The notes beneath the pieces were generated by a model. It was not told the DNA's origin, did no database searches, and saw only the letters and a program-made list of their open reading frames with translations. From the NCBI RefSeq assembly GCF_023115425.1, contig NZ_CP096032.1, forward strand, positions 248,001-312,000: a stretch of DNA of 64,000 bases. Reading direction: 5' to 3'. The stretch comes from Synechococcus sp. A10-1-5-1. GTDB lineage: Bacteria > Cyanobacteriota > Cyanobacteriia > PCC-6307 > Cyanobiaceae. The position numbers were made by a program, and so were the translations under genes. This document shows, piece after piece, positions 30,099-39,437 of the stretch (positions are counted from its first letter, which is position 1; the number at the start of each line of letters is the position of its first letter).

Positions 30099-30140
30099 GG
30101 CTGCGGTTTGATCTCAACAGCAACCTACCGAGGAGCCTGA

Positions 30141-30437
30141 TCAGCTCTGGGGGCTTAGGCCTTCGAGTTGCCGGCGAACATCCTCAATCGCTTGGTTCAG
30201 TTGCTGAACCTTGTCCTGCAGTTCGTGTTCTCGGACCACGGGGCTTTCGCTGTTGGGGTCGAAGGCCTGCTCGTCGTGATCGGTCAGACGGCTGAGCCGC
30301 AGGCTGCGCTCTTGGCGGGTGTGCTGCTGGCGCCGTTCTGCTTCTGAGTAGAGCCACCATGCGAAACCAGCCGCACCAATCACTGCACCAGCCAAGAGGG
30401 TGCCCAGAGATCCGGAACCGCCGTCTCGGTTGGACAT
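30141..30437 (-). CDS. Small membrane-anchored hypothetical protein
   Basis: A 98-aa protein of unknown function. Residues about 9-30 form one hydrophobic segment rich in Gly and Ala (LAGAVIGAAGFAWWLY); the rest is charged and cytoplasmic or lumenal. The C-terminal third (about residues 70-95) has heptad-like spacing, ELQDKVQQLNQAIEDVRRQL, and probably forms a coiled coil. The middle is Arg-rich. It lies between upp and ilvD on the same strand with short gaps and may be cotranscribed with them. Confidence 0.75.
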   Translation of the reverse strand: MSNRDGGSGSLGTLLAGAVIGAAGFAWWLYSEAERRQQHTRQERSLRLSRLTDHDEQAFDPNSESPVVREHELQDKVQQLNQAIEDVRRQLEGLSPQS

Positions 30438-30467
30438 AGCTGCAGGTCGAGGGTCTGAGGAGTGTGC

Positions 30468-31139
30468 TCAGCCTACGAAGCCTGACTGCGGCTTGCCATA
30501 GAGACGGTCGCCAGCGTCACCCAATCCGGGGAGAATTCGCTGTTGGCCGTCCAACTCCGCATCGATGCAGCCGGTGTAGATGGTGAGATCGCTGTAGCGC
30601 TCCCCCAGGGTTTTCAGGCCCGGACTAGCCGCCAGGGCGGAGATCACGCGCACCCGTTGACCTGTGACGCCCTTGGTCTCCAGTTGCTCGAGCACATTCA
30701 GCAGGGTGCCGGCGGTTGCCACCATCGGATCAAAGACCAGCACGCCCGCGTTGGCTGGAATGGATTCGGGCAAGCCGTTGAAGTAACAACGGCACCGTCC
30801 ACTGGCTTCATCCCGTTGCAGGCCCATGTGGGCCACCGACGCACTGGGGATCACTGTCTTCGCCCCGTCCCAGAGGCCAAGACCAGCACGCAGGACGGGA
30901 ACGGCCAGGACTGGAATCGAACCATCGACGATGGTTCCCTCTGTTTGGGCTAATGGCGTTTGCACCTGAACACGCTGGTAGGGGATCCAGTCGCGCATGG
31001 CTTCGTAAGTCAACCAGCGCCCCAATTCCGCCATGGCCGTGGCAAACAACGGCTGTGGCGTGTCCGCATCCCGCAGAAGGGTCAACCAGTGGCCAATGAG
31101 TGGATGGGGCGGCACCACCACCCGAAGGGTCTTGCTCAT
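30468..31139 (-). CDS. upp: Uracil phosphoribosyltransferase
   Basis: Upp converts uracil and PRPP to UMP in pyrimidine salvage. The 223-aa protein has VVPPHPLIGHWLTLLRD at the N-terminus and the PRPP-binding motif VLVFDPMVATAGTLLN in the C-terminal half, with ILPGLGDAGDRLYG at the end as in UPRTases. ATG 31139 gives MSKTLRVVVPPHP; nine more codons in frame upstream are not needed. Length fits the family. It is divergent from the pentapeptide-repeat gene with a gap of about 50 bases. Confidence 0.93.
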   Translation of the reverse strand: MSKTLRVVVPPHPLIGHWLTLLRDADTPQPLFATAMAELGRWLTYEAMRDWIPYQRVQVQTPLAQTEGTIVDGSIPVLAVPVLRAGLGLWDGAKTVIPSASVAHMGLQRDEASGRCRCYFNGLPESIPANAGVLVFDPMVATAGTLLNVLEQLETKGVTGQRVRVISALAASPGLKTLGERYSDLTIYTGCIDAELDGQQRILPGLGDAGDRLYGKPQSGFVG

Positions 31140-31194
31140 CGGTCGCGCTCCGGTATCCGCCTGCAATAACTTGAGCGCCCAAGCTAAAGCTGCA

Positions 31195-31731
31195 GTGCGG
31201 AACCTCGGAGCTCTTGCTCAGTCGCTCGTGGCCCGGTCGCTCACCGCCCTCGCCCTCTGCCTGGCTGTACTGGTGACGGCCGTTCTGCCTGCTCCCGCTC
31301 CGGCCATGGCGATCACAGCCCCGGAGCTTCGGGGTCAGCGCAGTGCTCAGGATCTGCAACCGGACATGCACGGCCGCAACTTGCAACAGCAGGAGTTTTT
31401 GAAAGCTTCCATGGAAGGTTTCGACTTGAGCGAAACCGACCTGCGCGGTGCTGTGTTCAACACCGCCAATCTTCAAAAGGCGAACCTCTCCGCAGCGGAT
31501 CTTGAGGACGTCGTCGCCTTTGCCACCCGCTTTGACAACGCTGATCTCAGTGGTGCTGTCTTTCGCAACGCCATGTTGATGAACAGCAAATTCACCGGTG
31601 CCGTCATCGAGGGAACGGACTTCACCGATGCGGTGCTGGATCTTCCTCAACAGAAGGCCCTTTGTGCCCGGGCCAGTGGTGTGAACCCTCGTACCGGAGT
31701 CGACACCCGCGAAAGCCTGGCCTGCCGTTAA
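31195..31731 (+). CDS. Secreted or lumenal pentapeptide-repeat protein
   Basis: The 178-aa protein starts with a signal peptide (hydrophobic residues about 14-35, ending PAPAMA) and then carries pentapeptide repeats of the A(D/N)LxX type between about residues 55 and 140, for example FDLSETDLRGAVFNTANL and NADLSGAVFRNAMLMNSKF. These form a right-handed beta-helix. Many such proteins in cyanobacteria are located in the thylakoid lumen; no function can be assigned. GTG 31195 is used; a TTG at 31171 is an alternative. The C-terminal stretch has two cysteines. A cobalamin riboswitch starts just after the gene. Confidence 0.8.
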   Translation: MRNLGALAQSLVARSLTALALCLAVLVTAVLPAPAPAMAITAPELRGQRSAQDLQPDMHGRNLQQQEFLKASMEGFDLSETDLRGAVFNTANLQKANLSAADLEDVVAFATRFDNADLSGAVFRNAMLMNSKFTGAVIEGTDFTDAVLDLPQQKALCARASGVNPRTGVDTRESLACR

Positions 31732-31747
31732 TCAGCGCTTAGGCTCT

Positions 31748-31885
31748 GGTCTCCGGTTCTTCGGGGGATCAGCCCGAAGAGGAAACGGGGAAAGTCCGGT
31801 GAAATTCCGGCGCTGTCCCGCAGCTGTGAAGAGTCCTGACCCCAGGACTCCAGTCAGAACGCCCGCCGGTTCCATCCAAATGACC
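31748..31885 (+). promoter_or_regulatory. Cobalamin (B12) riboswitch
   Basis: The leader before the HupE-type gene has the conserved cobalamin-riboswitch core: AAAGTCCGGTGAAATTCCGG (31791-31810), then CGCTGTCCCGCAGCTGTGA (31811-31829), a hairpin GAGTCCTGACCCCAGGACTC (31831-31850), then CAGTCAGAACGCCCGCC (31851-31867). The start codon follows about 40 bases later, so B12 most likely represses the downstream genes by hiding the ribosome site or ending transcription. Boundaries are approximate. Confidence 0.9.
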
Positions 31886-31908
31886 CCTGGCGCGGACCAG
31901 TTCTCTTG

Positions 31909-32499
31909 ATGTTGAAGCGTTTTGGGGCCGCTGCGCTCCTCTTGGCTCCCGTTCTTGCCTCTCCAGCACTGGCCCATCACCCGATGGAGTCCCTGGCTCT
32001 TGCACCGTCACCCGTCAGCGGCCTGCTGAGTGGTCTGGCCCACCCGCTGTTGGGGCCGGATCATCTGCTGTTCCTCATGGCCCTGGGTTTGGTTGGGCTA
32101 CAGCGCTCCATGCGCTGGACCATGGCCTTGCTCGTGGTTGGTTTGTCCGCCAGTGCCCTGGGTCTTTGGCTTCCTGGATTGCCTGGAGCTGAGGCCCTCG
32201 TCTCGCTGTCCTTGGTGGTTGAAGGCTTGGTGATCGCAGGACGCTTACCGGCCTTGAGCTTGATCCCTGCTTTTGCTCTGCACGGTTACGTCCTCAGTGC
32301 TTCGGTCATCGGTTGGGAGTCCACCCCGATTGCCTTCTATCTGCTCGGTTTGCTTCTGAGCCAAGGCGCTCTTCTTGTGGTGTCCTTGGTGGCCATGCGC
32401 CGCGTCAGCCTTGAGATTCAGCCCACCGTTAGACAGTTGTTGGCTGGTGTGATGGTCGGCATTGGCGCTGCCTTCACCTGGACTGCCCTTCTGGCCTGA
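31909..32499 (+). CDS. HupE/UreJ family metal permease, probable cobalt or nickel importer
   Basis: HupE/UreJ proteins are small membrane permeases for Ni2+ or Co2+. The 196-aa protein has a signal-like N-terminus (ending SPALA), then the family motif HPLLGPDHLLFLMAL at about residues 44-58, and six or so hydrophobic segments. The placement behind a cobalamin riboswitch and before cobW suggests cobalt supply for B12 synthesis; metal preference is inference from this context. ATG 31909 is preferred over an adjacent TTG at 31906. The next gene begins 2 bases after this stop. Confidence 0.85.
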   Translation: MLKRFGAAALLLAPVLASPALAHHPMESLALAPSPVSGLLSGLAHPLLGPDHLLFLMALGLVGLQRSMRWTMALLVVGLSASALGLWLPGLPGAEALVSLSLVVEGLVIAGRLPALSLIPAFALHGYVLSASVIGWESTPIAFYLLGLLLSQGALLVVSLVAMRRVSLEIQPTVRQLLAGVMVGIGAAFTWTALLA

Positions 32500-32501
32500 C
32501 G

Positions 32502-33565
<1,064 letters not shown>

Positions 33566-33569
<4 letters not shown>

Positions 33570-33901
33570 TCGAGCGGCAGGTCTCCCTTCGCACAGATTC
33601 CGTCCCAGCAGAGCGCCTGGTGGGACCTCCAGCTGGGTTGCACCAGGCGTCTGGTTCCTTGGGCTTCCTGGAGTTCGATCCGACCTCGTCCGTCATGGCG
33701 GAAGTCGAAGCGACGGCGACCCACCTGCAGCCACCAGTGCTCACCGAGCCGCTCGACGGTCATCGTGCAGGGAAGCCAGGCACTGGAATCGAGGCGGCAT
33801 TCCAAGGGCACTGTGAACGGCTCACCGGCCTGGGCTGCGGTCTGACAGGCCAGGGCGGCGCAGGCCGTCAGCAGCGAGGGCAGCGGATGCAGGTGGTTCA
33901 T
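33566..33901 (-). CDS. Secreted hypothetical protein, 111 aa
   Basis: I do not recognise the family. ATG 33901 gives a short protein with a signal peptide (about residues 1-25, ending AAQA) and a mature part of about 86 residues with four cysteines, including VPLECRLDSSAWLPC and CWDGICAKG, which could form disulfides in the periplasm. Aromatic and basic residues are common (HWWLQVGRRRFDFRHD). The frame remains open further upstream, but that part lacks features. It is convergent with cobW, overlapping its stop by 4 bases, and divergent from purS. Confidence 0.65.
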
Positions 33902-33992
33902 GGCGCCCCGTGGGACCACCACCAACCTGATCACGCAGAGGCTTGGCGACAGCCGGCCTGCCAAGATTTAACAAACCCCACCTAGAGCTCAG

Positions 33993-34262
33993 GTGCCCGT
34001 CTTCTCTGCCCGTGTGTTGGTCTCCCTGAGGCCCTCCGTGCTCGATCCCGCCGGTGAAGCCACCCGAGCCGCCGCATCACGCTTGGGTGTAGACGGCATT
34101 AGCAAGCTGCGGATTGGCAAAGCTGTCGAGGTGGAACTGACTGCCCCCGACGCCCAGACCGCACGTCAGCAGCTGGAGCTCTTGAGCGACCGGCTCTTGG
34201 CCAATCCTGTTATCGAGGACTGGAGCCTCGAGCTCAAGGACGACTCCAACGCAGGAGCCTGA
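33993..34262 (+). CDS. purS: Phosphoribosylformylglycinamidine synthase subunit PurS
   Basis: PurS is the small subunit of the three-part FGAM synthase (PurL-PurQ-PurS) in purine synthesis. The 89-aa protein shows the normal layout, with ARVLVSLRPSVLDPAGEA at the N-terminus and ISKLRIGKAVEVEL in the middle, and it is directly followed by purQ. GTG 33993 is the start. PurL is not in this window. Confidence 0.93.
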   Translation: MPVFSARVLVSLRPSVLDPAGEATRAAASRLGVDGISKLRIGKAVEVELTAPDAQTARQQLELLSDRLLANPVIEDWSLELKDDSNAGA

Positions 34263-34265
34263 GCA

Positions 34266-34919
34266 ATGACCCTCGGCGTAGTCGTCTTTCCCGGGTCGAA
34301 TTGTGACCGGGACGTTCAGTGGGCAGCCCAGGGCTGCCTCGGCATTGAGACCCGTTTCCTGTGGCATGAAGAGCGGGATCTGAGCGGACTCGATGCCGTG
34401 GTGATTCCCGGTGGCTTCAGTTATGGAGACTATCTCCGTTGTGGGGCCATCGCTCGCTTTGCCCCTGTGCTGGAGGAGGTCGTTGCTTTCGCGAACCGAG
34501 GCGGGCGCGTACTGGGGATCTGCAACGGCTTCCAGGTGCTGACGGAGATGGGATTGCTCCCTGGTGCCCTGACCCGAAACCAAAAACTGCACTTCATTTG
34601 TGAACCCACTGATTTGCGGGTTGAACCCGGCCAGTGCAGTTGGCTTCAGGGCTATACCAGCGGCGAAGTGGTGAACTTCCCCATCGCCCACGGTGAGGGC
34701 CGCTACCAGGCCGATCCTGATCAACTCAAGGTTCTGGAGGATCAGGGCCAAGTGGTCCTGCGGTACTGCCGCAATCCGAATGGTTCGATGGCTGATGTGG
34801 CAGGCCTGACCAATGCCAAGGGGAATGTGCTCGGTCTGATGCCTCACCCTGAGAGAGCCTGTGATCCCGCGACAGGTGGTGTGGATGGTCGTCGCTTGTT
34901 GGGCAGTTTGCTGGGATGA
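34266..34919 (+). CDS. purQ: Phosphoribosylformylglycinamidine synthase subunit PurQ
   Basis: PurQ is the glutaminase subunit that feeds ammonia to PurL. The 217-aa class I glutamine amidotransferase has the oxyanion and nucleophile motif [14 protein letters not shown] (Cys near residue 86), the substrate segment [12 protein letters not shown], and the catalytic His/Glu in MPHPERA near residue 197. It starts 3 bases after purS and overlaps the next gene by 4 bases (ATGA), so all three genes are cotranscribed. Confidence 0.96.
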   Translation: MTLGVVVFPGSNCDRDVQWAAQGCLGIETRFLWHEERDLSGLDAVVIPGGFSYGDYLRCGAIARFAPVLEEVVAFANRGGRVLGICNGFQVLTEMGLLPGALTRNQKLHFICEPTDLRVEPGQCSWLQGYTSGEVVNFPIAHGEGRYQADPDQLKVLEDQGQVVLRYCRNPNGSMADVAGLTNAKGNVLGLMPHPERACDPATGGVDGRRLLGSLLG

Positions 34920-35917
34920 CGCTCTGGGGCCGCCGTGAGCTGCTCCTTGGGGCGGTGACGGCGGCTGCCCCACTGGCTGCCCTCGCCGCCGGGGCGACGT
35001 TCCAGACCAGTCCTGCACCCCTGAAACAGGGGGCGCGCATCGCGGCGCTTGCGCCAGGCACCTGGCTTGAGCGGACAGATCCCATGCTTGAGGGACTGCG
35101 GCGGCGCTGCCAGCAAGAGGGCTGGGTGTTGTTAACGCCTCCTGAGTTAGGCGGTCAATGGCGATGGTTTTCGGCGACGGATCAGCAGCGGGCCTCGGCC
35201 CTTCGTCAGGCCTGGCTTGATCCCTCCATCGATGCCCTGTTCCTGGTCGGGGCCGGCTGGGGGAGTGCTCGCGTTCTCGAACAGGGTTGGTCGATCCCGC
35301 CTGGACCACGCTGGTGCGTTGGCTTCTCTGACTGTTCTGCCCTGCTTCTGGCTCAGCTGGCGGCTGGCAGTTCTGGGGCTATCCATGGCTGGTTCGGTGG
35401 CTCGGATCAGCAGTGGCGGCGCCTTGCGGCCCTGTTAAAGGGGATGAACGTTCCGGCCTTGCATGGTCAAGGGCTGCGTCCCGGCTTGGTTCAGGGACCG
35501 TTGGTGGTGAGCAACCTCACCATCGCCACCAGTTTGATTGGGACGCCATGGCTGCCCTCGCTTCGGGGCACGATTCTGGTGTTCGAGGACACCGGTGAAG
35601 CTCCATACCGGATCGATCGCCAGCTCACCCAATGGCGCACGTCCGGTCAGCTGGCTGGGGTGCGAGGTATCGGTCTTGGTCGCTTTAGCTGGGCCGAAGA
35701 TGATGTGCTGCCAGGGGATTTCTCGATGGACGAGATCCTTGAGGAGCGTTTGGGGTCCTTGGGCATTCCCTTGGTGAAGGATCTGCCCGTCGGCCATGGA
35801 CGGCCAAACATGGCCTTACCGCTGGGTGTTCAGGCGCGACTGGATGGGGGCAGTGGTCAATTGAGTTTGGTGTCGGCGCACGAGCCAGTGCATCAGCACA
35901 AAAAAAGGGGCCGTTAG
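34916..35917 (+). CDS. LD-carboxypeptidase, S66 family (LdcA-like)
   Basis: S66 peptidases cleave the bond between meso-diaminopimelate and D-Ala in murein tripeptides during peptidoglycan recycling. The 333-aa protein shows [14 protein letters not shown] near residue 140 (nucleophile Ser), [12 protein letters not shown] near residue 223 (Glu) and [12 protein letters not shown] near the C-terminus (His). The N-terminus has a twin-arginine-like GRRELLLG before a hydrophobic stretch, so export is possible; most LdcA enzymes are cytoplasmic. The last codons overlap the terminator of the opposite peroxiredoxin gene. Confidence 0.85.
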   Translation: MTLWGRRELLLGAVTAAAPLAALAAGATFQTSPAPLKQGARIAALAPGTWLERTDPMLEGLRRRCQQEGWVLLTPPELGGQWRWFSATDQQRASALRQAWLDPSIDALFLVGAGWGSARVLEQGWSIPPGPRWCVGFSDCSALLLAQLAAGSSGAIHGWFGGSDQQWRRLAALLKGMNVPALHGQGLRPGLVQGPLVVSNLTIATSLIGTPWLPSLRGTILVFEDTGEAPYRIDRQLTQWRTSGQLAGVRGIGLGRFSWAEDDVLPGDFSMDEILEERLGSLGIPLVKDLPVGHGRPNMALPLGVQARLDGGSGQLSLVSAHEPVHQHKKRGR

Positions 35918-35923
35918 GCCCCT
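35899..35923 (-). terminator. Terminator of the peroxiredoxin gene, inside the LD-carboxypeptidase 3' end
   Basis: Stem AGGGGCC / GGCCCCT (35906-35912 and 35917-35923) with loop bases 35913-35916. On the reverse strand the stem is followed by a T-run (complement of the A-run at 35900-35906). It lies 24 bases after the peroxiredoxin stop. Confidence 0.85.
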
Positions 35924-35946
35924 CAACCCTGCACTGAAGACAGGTT

Positions 35947-36537
35947 TCAGTTGACGGCGGCGAAGAACTCTTTGCTCTTCACGGGGTCGGGGTTCATGGT
36001 CTTCTCGCCAGGGGTCCAGTTGGCGGGGCAGACCTCGTCGGGGTGGTTGCGGATGTGCTGGAAGGCCTGCAGCAGGCGAAGGGTCTCATCAACGCTGCGG
36101 CCGACGGGGAGGTTGTTGATGGTGCTCTGCATGATCACACCATCTGGATCGATGATGAAGAGACCGCGCAGGGCCACGCCAGCATCTTCGTCAAGGACTT
36201 CATAGGAGCGAGCAATCTCCTTCTTCAGGTCCGCCACCAGTGGGTAGGCGATGTCGCCAAGACCACCGTTCTTACGGTCGGTCTGAACCCAGGCCAGGTG
36301 GGAGAACTGGCTGTCCACAGACACGCCCAGCACTTCACAGTTCCGGCTGGAAAAATCGCTGTAGCGGTCGGAGAAGGCGGTGATCTCCGTCGGGCAGACG
36401 AAGGTGAAGTCGAGGGGATAGAAGAACAGCACCACGTACTTGCCGCGGTACGAGGAGAGGGTCACCTCCTTGAATTCCTGATCGACCACTGCGGTGGCAG
36501 TGAAGTCAGGAGCTTGAAGACCGACGAGCCTCGACAT
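35947..36537 (-). CDS. 2-Cys peroxiredoxin
   Basis: Typical 2-Cys peroxiredoxins reduce hydrogen peroxide and alkyl peroxides using thioredoxin. The 196-aa protein has the peroxidatic cysteine in [13 protein letters not shown] (near residue 50) and the resolving cysteine in [11 protein letters not shown] near the C-terminus. [10 protein letters not shown] corresponds to the GGLG motif linked to sensitivity to over-oxidation in eukaryotic-type enzymes. ATG 36537 gives [17 protein letters not shown]; earlier in-frame starts add a non-conserved tail. Its own terminator follows. Confidence 0.96.
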   Translation of the reverse strand: MSRLVGLQAPDFTATAVVDQEFKEVTLSSYRGKYVVLFFYPLDFTFVCPTEITAFSDRYSDFSSRNCEVLGVSVDSQFSHLAWVQTDRKNGGLGDIAYPLVADLKKEIARSYEVLDEDAGVALRGLFIIDPDGVIMQSTINNLPVGRSVDETLRLLQAFQHIRNHPDEVCPANWTPGEKTMNPDPVKSKEFFAAVN

Positions 36538-36691
36538 AGTCAGTGAAATGAGTGGTTGAGACAGGCGCGGAAGTGCCGACATTCGGTTAACCCGAACCCG
36601 TAACGACTTCCAGTTGTCACCGCAACAATTTATCACGCTTCTCCAGGCCGCAGGTTGCCCCATAGGCTGAGGGCATTACTGAACAGCGCTA

Positions 36692-37021
36692 ATGGCTTGG
36701 GATCCGTCGCTGCTGCGGAAATACAACACCACAGGGCATTTTCGGCTGCTCAATCAGCTCCGTGGTGAGTTGAAGGACCAACCGATCCAGCGTCCCCTGG
36801 CCACCAGTCGTCCCGAGGCCACTCGCCGCAATCCGGTCCGTCGTCGCTCTGAACCGGATCAGCACATCGCGTCCAGCCCTTCCGCGACCCCTGCGCCTGT
36901 CAGGAGCGCTCCAAGCCGTAGCCGTCGCCAGCCTGAGCCCCAGCAACCTGCGATCACAAGCTTTGATCCGATCGTGACCGTGCCAGTTCTTCTGGACGCC
37001 TTTCAAGAACCGGATAACTAA
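36692..37021 (+). CDS. Small hypothetical protein, conserved-looking N-terminus and disordered C-terminus
   Basis: The 109-aa protein begins MAWDPSLLRKYNTTGHFRLL, a stretch that I associate with a small cyanobacterial protein seen next to rpaB; this is recollection and no search was run. The rest is rich in Arg, Pro and Ser (about residues 40-85), likely disordered and basic, and ends with a short hydrophobic segment. No known domain. It lies divergent from peroxiredoxin and just before rpaB, in the same direction. Confidence 0.75.
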   Translation: MAWDPSLLRKYNTTGHFRLLNQLRGELKDQPIQRPLATSRPEATRRNPVRRRSEPDQHIASSPSATPAPVRSAPSRSRRQPEPQQPAITSFDPIVTVPVLLDAFQEPDN

Positions 37022-37131
37022 GCAGTGACAGGCCTGCGGTACTGGTCTTCGTTACAAACCCTGTTGTTCCTTCATAAACGGGATCTCCTTCAGCTATTCG
37101 TTGAGTCAGAGCAGCATCCAATTTCCTCTTG

Positions 37132-37896
37132 ATGACTGAAGCGACGACCTCGACCGCTCCCCTCAAGATCCTGGTTGCTGACGACGAAGAAAACATTCGC
37201 CGCATCCTGGAAACCCGATTGGTGATGCTCGGCCACGAGATCACCCTGGCTGAGAATGGAGCTCAGGCCCTCGAGCATTTCCGGGCTTCCGAGCCTGATG
37301 TGGTGGTGCTCGACGTGATGATGCCCGAGCTCGACGGCTTTGCCGTAACCGAGCGCATTCGCGCTCAGTCAGAGGTTCCGATCATCCTGCTGACCGCCCT
37401 GGGTGATGTCGCCGACCGCATTACGGGCCTGCAACTTGGTGCTGACGATTACATGGTTAAGCCCTTCAGCCCGAAGGAGCTTGAAGCGCGGATCCGCTGT
37501 GTCATGCGCCGTGTTTCGTCGGTTCAGGCCAATGGAGTGGCTGGTCCGGGGCGCACCGCCCATGTGGTGGTGGTCGGTGACCTCAGTATCGACTTCAACA
37601 AGCGTCAGGCCCATCGGGGCGATGAGCGGATCCGCTTAACCGGCATGGAGTTCAATCTGCTGGAGCTGCTGATCAGCCGATCTGGCGAACCGATCAGCCG
37701 CCTCGACATGCTCGAGAAGGTCTGGGGCTACAAGCCGGAGCGCTCCTCGGATAGCCGCGTCGTTGACGTGCACATTTCCCGTCTGAGAGCCAAGTTGGAA
37801 GACGACCCCGAGAACCCCGAGCTGATCTTGACGGCACGGGGTCTGGGTTACATGTTCCAGCGCATCCCTCAGGCCATGGAGGCCATCAGCGCTTAA
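37132..37896 (+). CDS. rpaB: Response regulator RpaB (OmpR family, Ycf27)
   Basis: RpaB is the essential cyanobacterial regulator that binds HLR1 sites to control high-light and photosystem genes, normally with the kinase Hik33/NblS. The 254-aa protein has a receiver domain (about residues 10-125) with the acidic pocket ADDEE, phospho-acceptor Asp in VVVLDVMMPELDG, Thr in LLTAL and Lys in DYMVKPFSPKELEARI, then an OmpR-type winged helix with RSSDSRVVDVHISRLRAKLE. ATG 37132 is chosen over a TTG just before. The full, intact domain set and sequence match RpaB/Ycf27. Confidence 0.95.
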   Translation: MTEATTSTAPLKILVADDEENIRRILETRLVMLGHEITLAENGAQALEHFRASEPDVVVLDVMMPELDGFAVTERIRAQSEVPIILLTALGDVADRITGLQLGADDYMVKPFSPKELEARIRCVMRRVSSVQANGVAGPGRTAHVVVVGDLSIDFNKRQAHRGDERIRLTGMEFNLLELLISRSGEPISRLDMLEKVWGYKPERSSDSRVVDVHISRLRAKLEDDPENPELILTARGLGYMFQRIPQAMEAISA

Positions 37897-37912
37897 AGCG
37901 ATCCCTGAGGGA

Positions 37913-38560
37913 CTAACCGACCTGGCGGCTGATGAAGCGCCGACACTGATCGATCGCTGCGGCCAGGTTCTCCGCTTGGCTCAGACCGGAGGCTTTCGTG
38001 GGAGTGAAGCTGTGGTCTCCGCTTGGCAGCCAGGCCAGTTCAACGGAGGGGGCCAGGGCGTACTGCTCCACTTCGTCTCGCTTGCCGAAGCTGTCTCTCT
38101 CCCCCTGGAGAACCAGACAAGGTGAGCGCATCACCTTGAGATGCTCAGTACGCAGGGACTCTGGTTTTCCTGGGGGATGAAAGGGATAGCCAAGACAGAG
38201 ACAGGCTTGGACCTCTGGCAAGGCATCGATCAGGAGGCTTGCGATCCGGCCCCCGAGGGACTTCCCACCAATGATGAGGCTGCTCTCAGGACTGTGCTGT
38301 CGTTCCCGGCTCACCTCGTCCCGGTAGGCATCCAGAAGCTTGGGGAGACGATCGGGCCCACATCGGCGACCCAGTTCCCGGCTTCGCTGCATGTAGGGGA
38401 ACTCGAAGCGAACCACCCGGAGTCCACAGGCTCCTAGGCCTTCGGCCATGGTGCTCATCCAGTCGCTATCCATCGGAGCACCAGCTCCATGAGCCAAAAG
38501 AATGGTGGTGTCCGACGCTTCTGGTCCATCGACCAACCTGGGGCCATCACAACGAGTCAT
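37913..38560 (-). CDS. Alpha/beta hydrolase, TEX30/KANL3-like
   Basis: The 215-aa protein has an alpha/beta-hydrolase layout: LLAHGAGAPMDS near the N-terminus, nucleophile elbow GGKSLGGR near residue 98, LVLQGERDSFG with the acid, and GDHSF with the catalytic His near the C-terminus. This combination fits the small group of TEX30/KANL3-like or dienelactone-hydrolase-related proteins. Substrate is unknown. It is convergent with rpaB and 4 bases overlap the kinase-like gene upstream, so the two form an operon. Confidence 0.8.
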   Translation of the reverse strand: MTRCDGPRLVDGPEASDTTILLAHGAGAPMDSDWMSTMAEGLGACGLRVVRFEFPYMQRSRELGRRCGPDRLPKLLDAYRDEVSRERQHSPESSLIIGGKSLGGRIASLLIDALPEVQACLCLGYPFHPPGKPESLRTEHLKVMRSPCLVLQGERDSFGKRDEVEQYALAPSVELAWLPSGDHSFTPTKASGLSQAENLAAAIDQCRRFISRQVG

Positions 38561-39153
38561 CGCGCCAGAAGGGATTGGGCGTGACGGGTGAGTCTCGCTA
38601 GCCCGTTAGGGCTGTTTTCGACTATCAAATCAGCCTCCTGTTTCAACGGATCAATGAACTGACGCTCGCCGGGGAGCGTTTCAAAAACGGTTTGGCGAAG
38701 TGCGAAAGACAACGAATGCCCCCGTTCGTTCAGATCACGCCAGAGGCGGCGCCAGAGCCGCACCGGGAGTCCGAGCTCGAGATAGACCAACGACTGGAGG
38801 AGCGGCTGATTCAGCAGAACTTGCGGACCGAAGGCTCCCTCGAGGACTACCAGTTCATAGACCTGATCCAGCGGCTCGCGCCAGGTCCGGTGACTGACCA
38901 TGTCGTAGCGACGCAGGGTGTCCGCTTCACGGCGGCAGATCTGATTGAGCTCCTGGAGCAGTGTCGTTGTGTCAATCCCCGCTGGAGTGTCGTAGCCGTA
39001 AACCGGATCGGGCGTCCAATTGGGCCAGTAGTAGTCATCGCAGGACAACTGCAGTGCTCTCACGCCCTGAGCTGACAAGGCCGTCTGGAGTGCTCGGACG
39101 ATGGTGGTTTTGCCAGCCGCTGAGGGTCCGCAAATGCACAACAGAGGGATCAT
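38557..39153 (-). CDS. Uridine kinase-like P-loop kinase (phosphoribulokinase/uridine kinase family)
   Basis: The 198-aa protein has Walker A GPSAAGKTT at residues 9-17, then CDDYYWPNWTPDP (substrate region as in uridine kinase) and VVLEGAFG (second acidic/hydrophobic strand). Length is close to uridine kinases (about 200-210 aa), and it lacks the phosphoribulokinase C-terminal part. I call it uridine-kinase-like without claiming the substrate. It overlaps the hydrolase gene by 4 bases. Confidence 0.75.
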   Translation of the reverse strand: MIPLLCICGPSAAGKTTIVRALQTALSAQGVRALQLSCDDYYWPNWTPDPVYGYDTPAGIDTTTLLQELNQICRREADTLRRYDMVSHRTWREPLDQVYELVVLEGAFGPQVLLNQPLLQSLVYLELGLPVRLWRRLWRDLNERGHSLSFALRQTVFETLPGERQFIDPLKQEADLIVENSPNGLARLTRHAQSLLAR

Positions 39154-39264
39154 TGCTTCAACAGCCCAGGGAGAGGCGGCCGCAGTTCAAAGCTTTTGGG
39201 GACGTACCGTTCTCAAGAGTGTTCTGGTGTGACGACCCTAGGTCGGGCATTGGAATCTTCAGAC

Positions 39265-39289
39265 AAAAAAACCCCGCTCTCGCGGGGCC
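39265..39289 (-). terminator. Terminator of tRNA-Met
   Basis: Stem CCCCGC / GCGGGG (39272-39277 and 39282-39287) with an A-run at 39265-39271, which becomes the T-run on the reverse strand, just downstream of the tRNA. Confidence 0.88.
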
Positions 39290-39309
39290 CTGATCAATGG
39301 CGATCAAAG

Positions 39310-39383
39310 TGGCTCGGGGGAGACTTGAACTCCCGACCTTGGGGTTATGAATCCCACGCTCTAACCAGCTGAGCTACCGAGCC
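39310..39383 (-). tRNA. tRNA-Met (CAT), elongator type
   Basis: A complete 74-base cloverleaf is read on the reverse strand: acceptor GGCTCGG/CCGAGCC, D-arm GCTC-AGCTGGTTA-GAGC, anticodon loop TTCATAA (CAT), and T-arm GGGAG-TTCAAGT-CTCCC. The first pair is G-C, which argues against the initiator type (which has a mismatch at 1-72). A CAT anticodon could also be tRNA-Ile2 with lysidine, but the overall form is more like elongator Met. The last pair of the anticodon stem (position 31-39) is an A-C mismatch. CCA is not encoded. Confidence 0.9.
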
Positions 39384-39437
39384 GCGGTGGTGTGATTGTA
39401 GAGGATCGCCGGTCCGAAACCCTGTTCGCAGCAGCGA

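Noticed and set aside
34077-35309. 410-codon reverse-strand open frame across purS, purQ and the LD-carboxypeptidase
   Set aside because: It spans three well-supported genes on the other strand and its translation shows no family motif.
37051-37070. Possible HLR1 (RpaB-binding) site upstream of rpaB
   Set aside because: GTTACAAA gives one good half-site, but the second half at the right distance is poor.
37896-37925. TCCCTGAGGGA inverted repeat between rpaB and the hydrolase gene
   Set aside because: Stem is only about 5 bp and has no T-run on either strand; not enough for a terminator.
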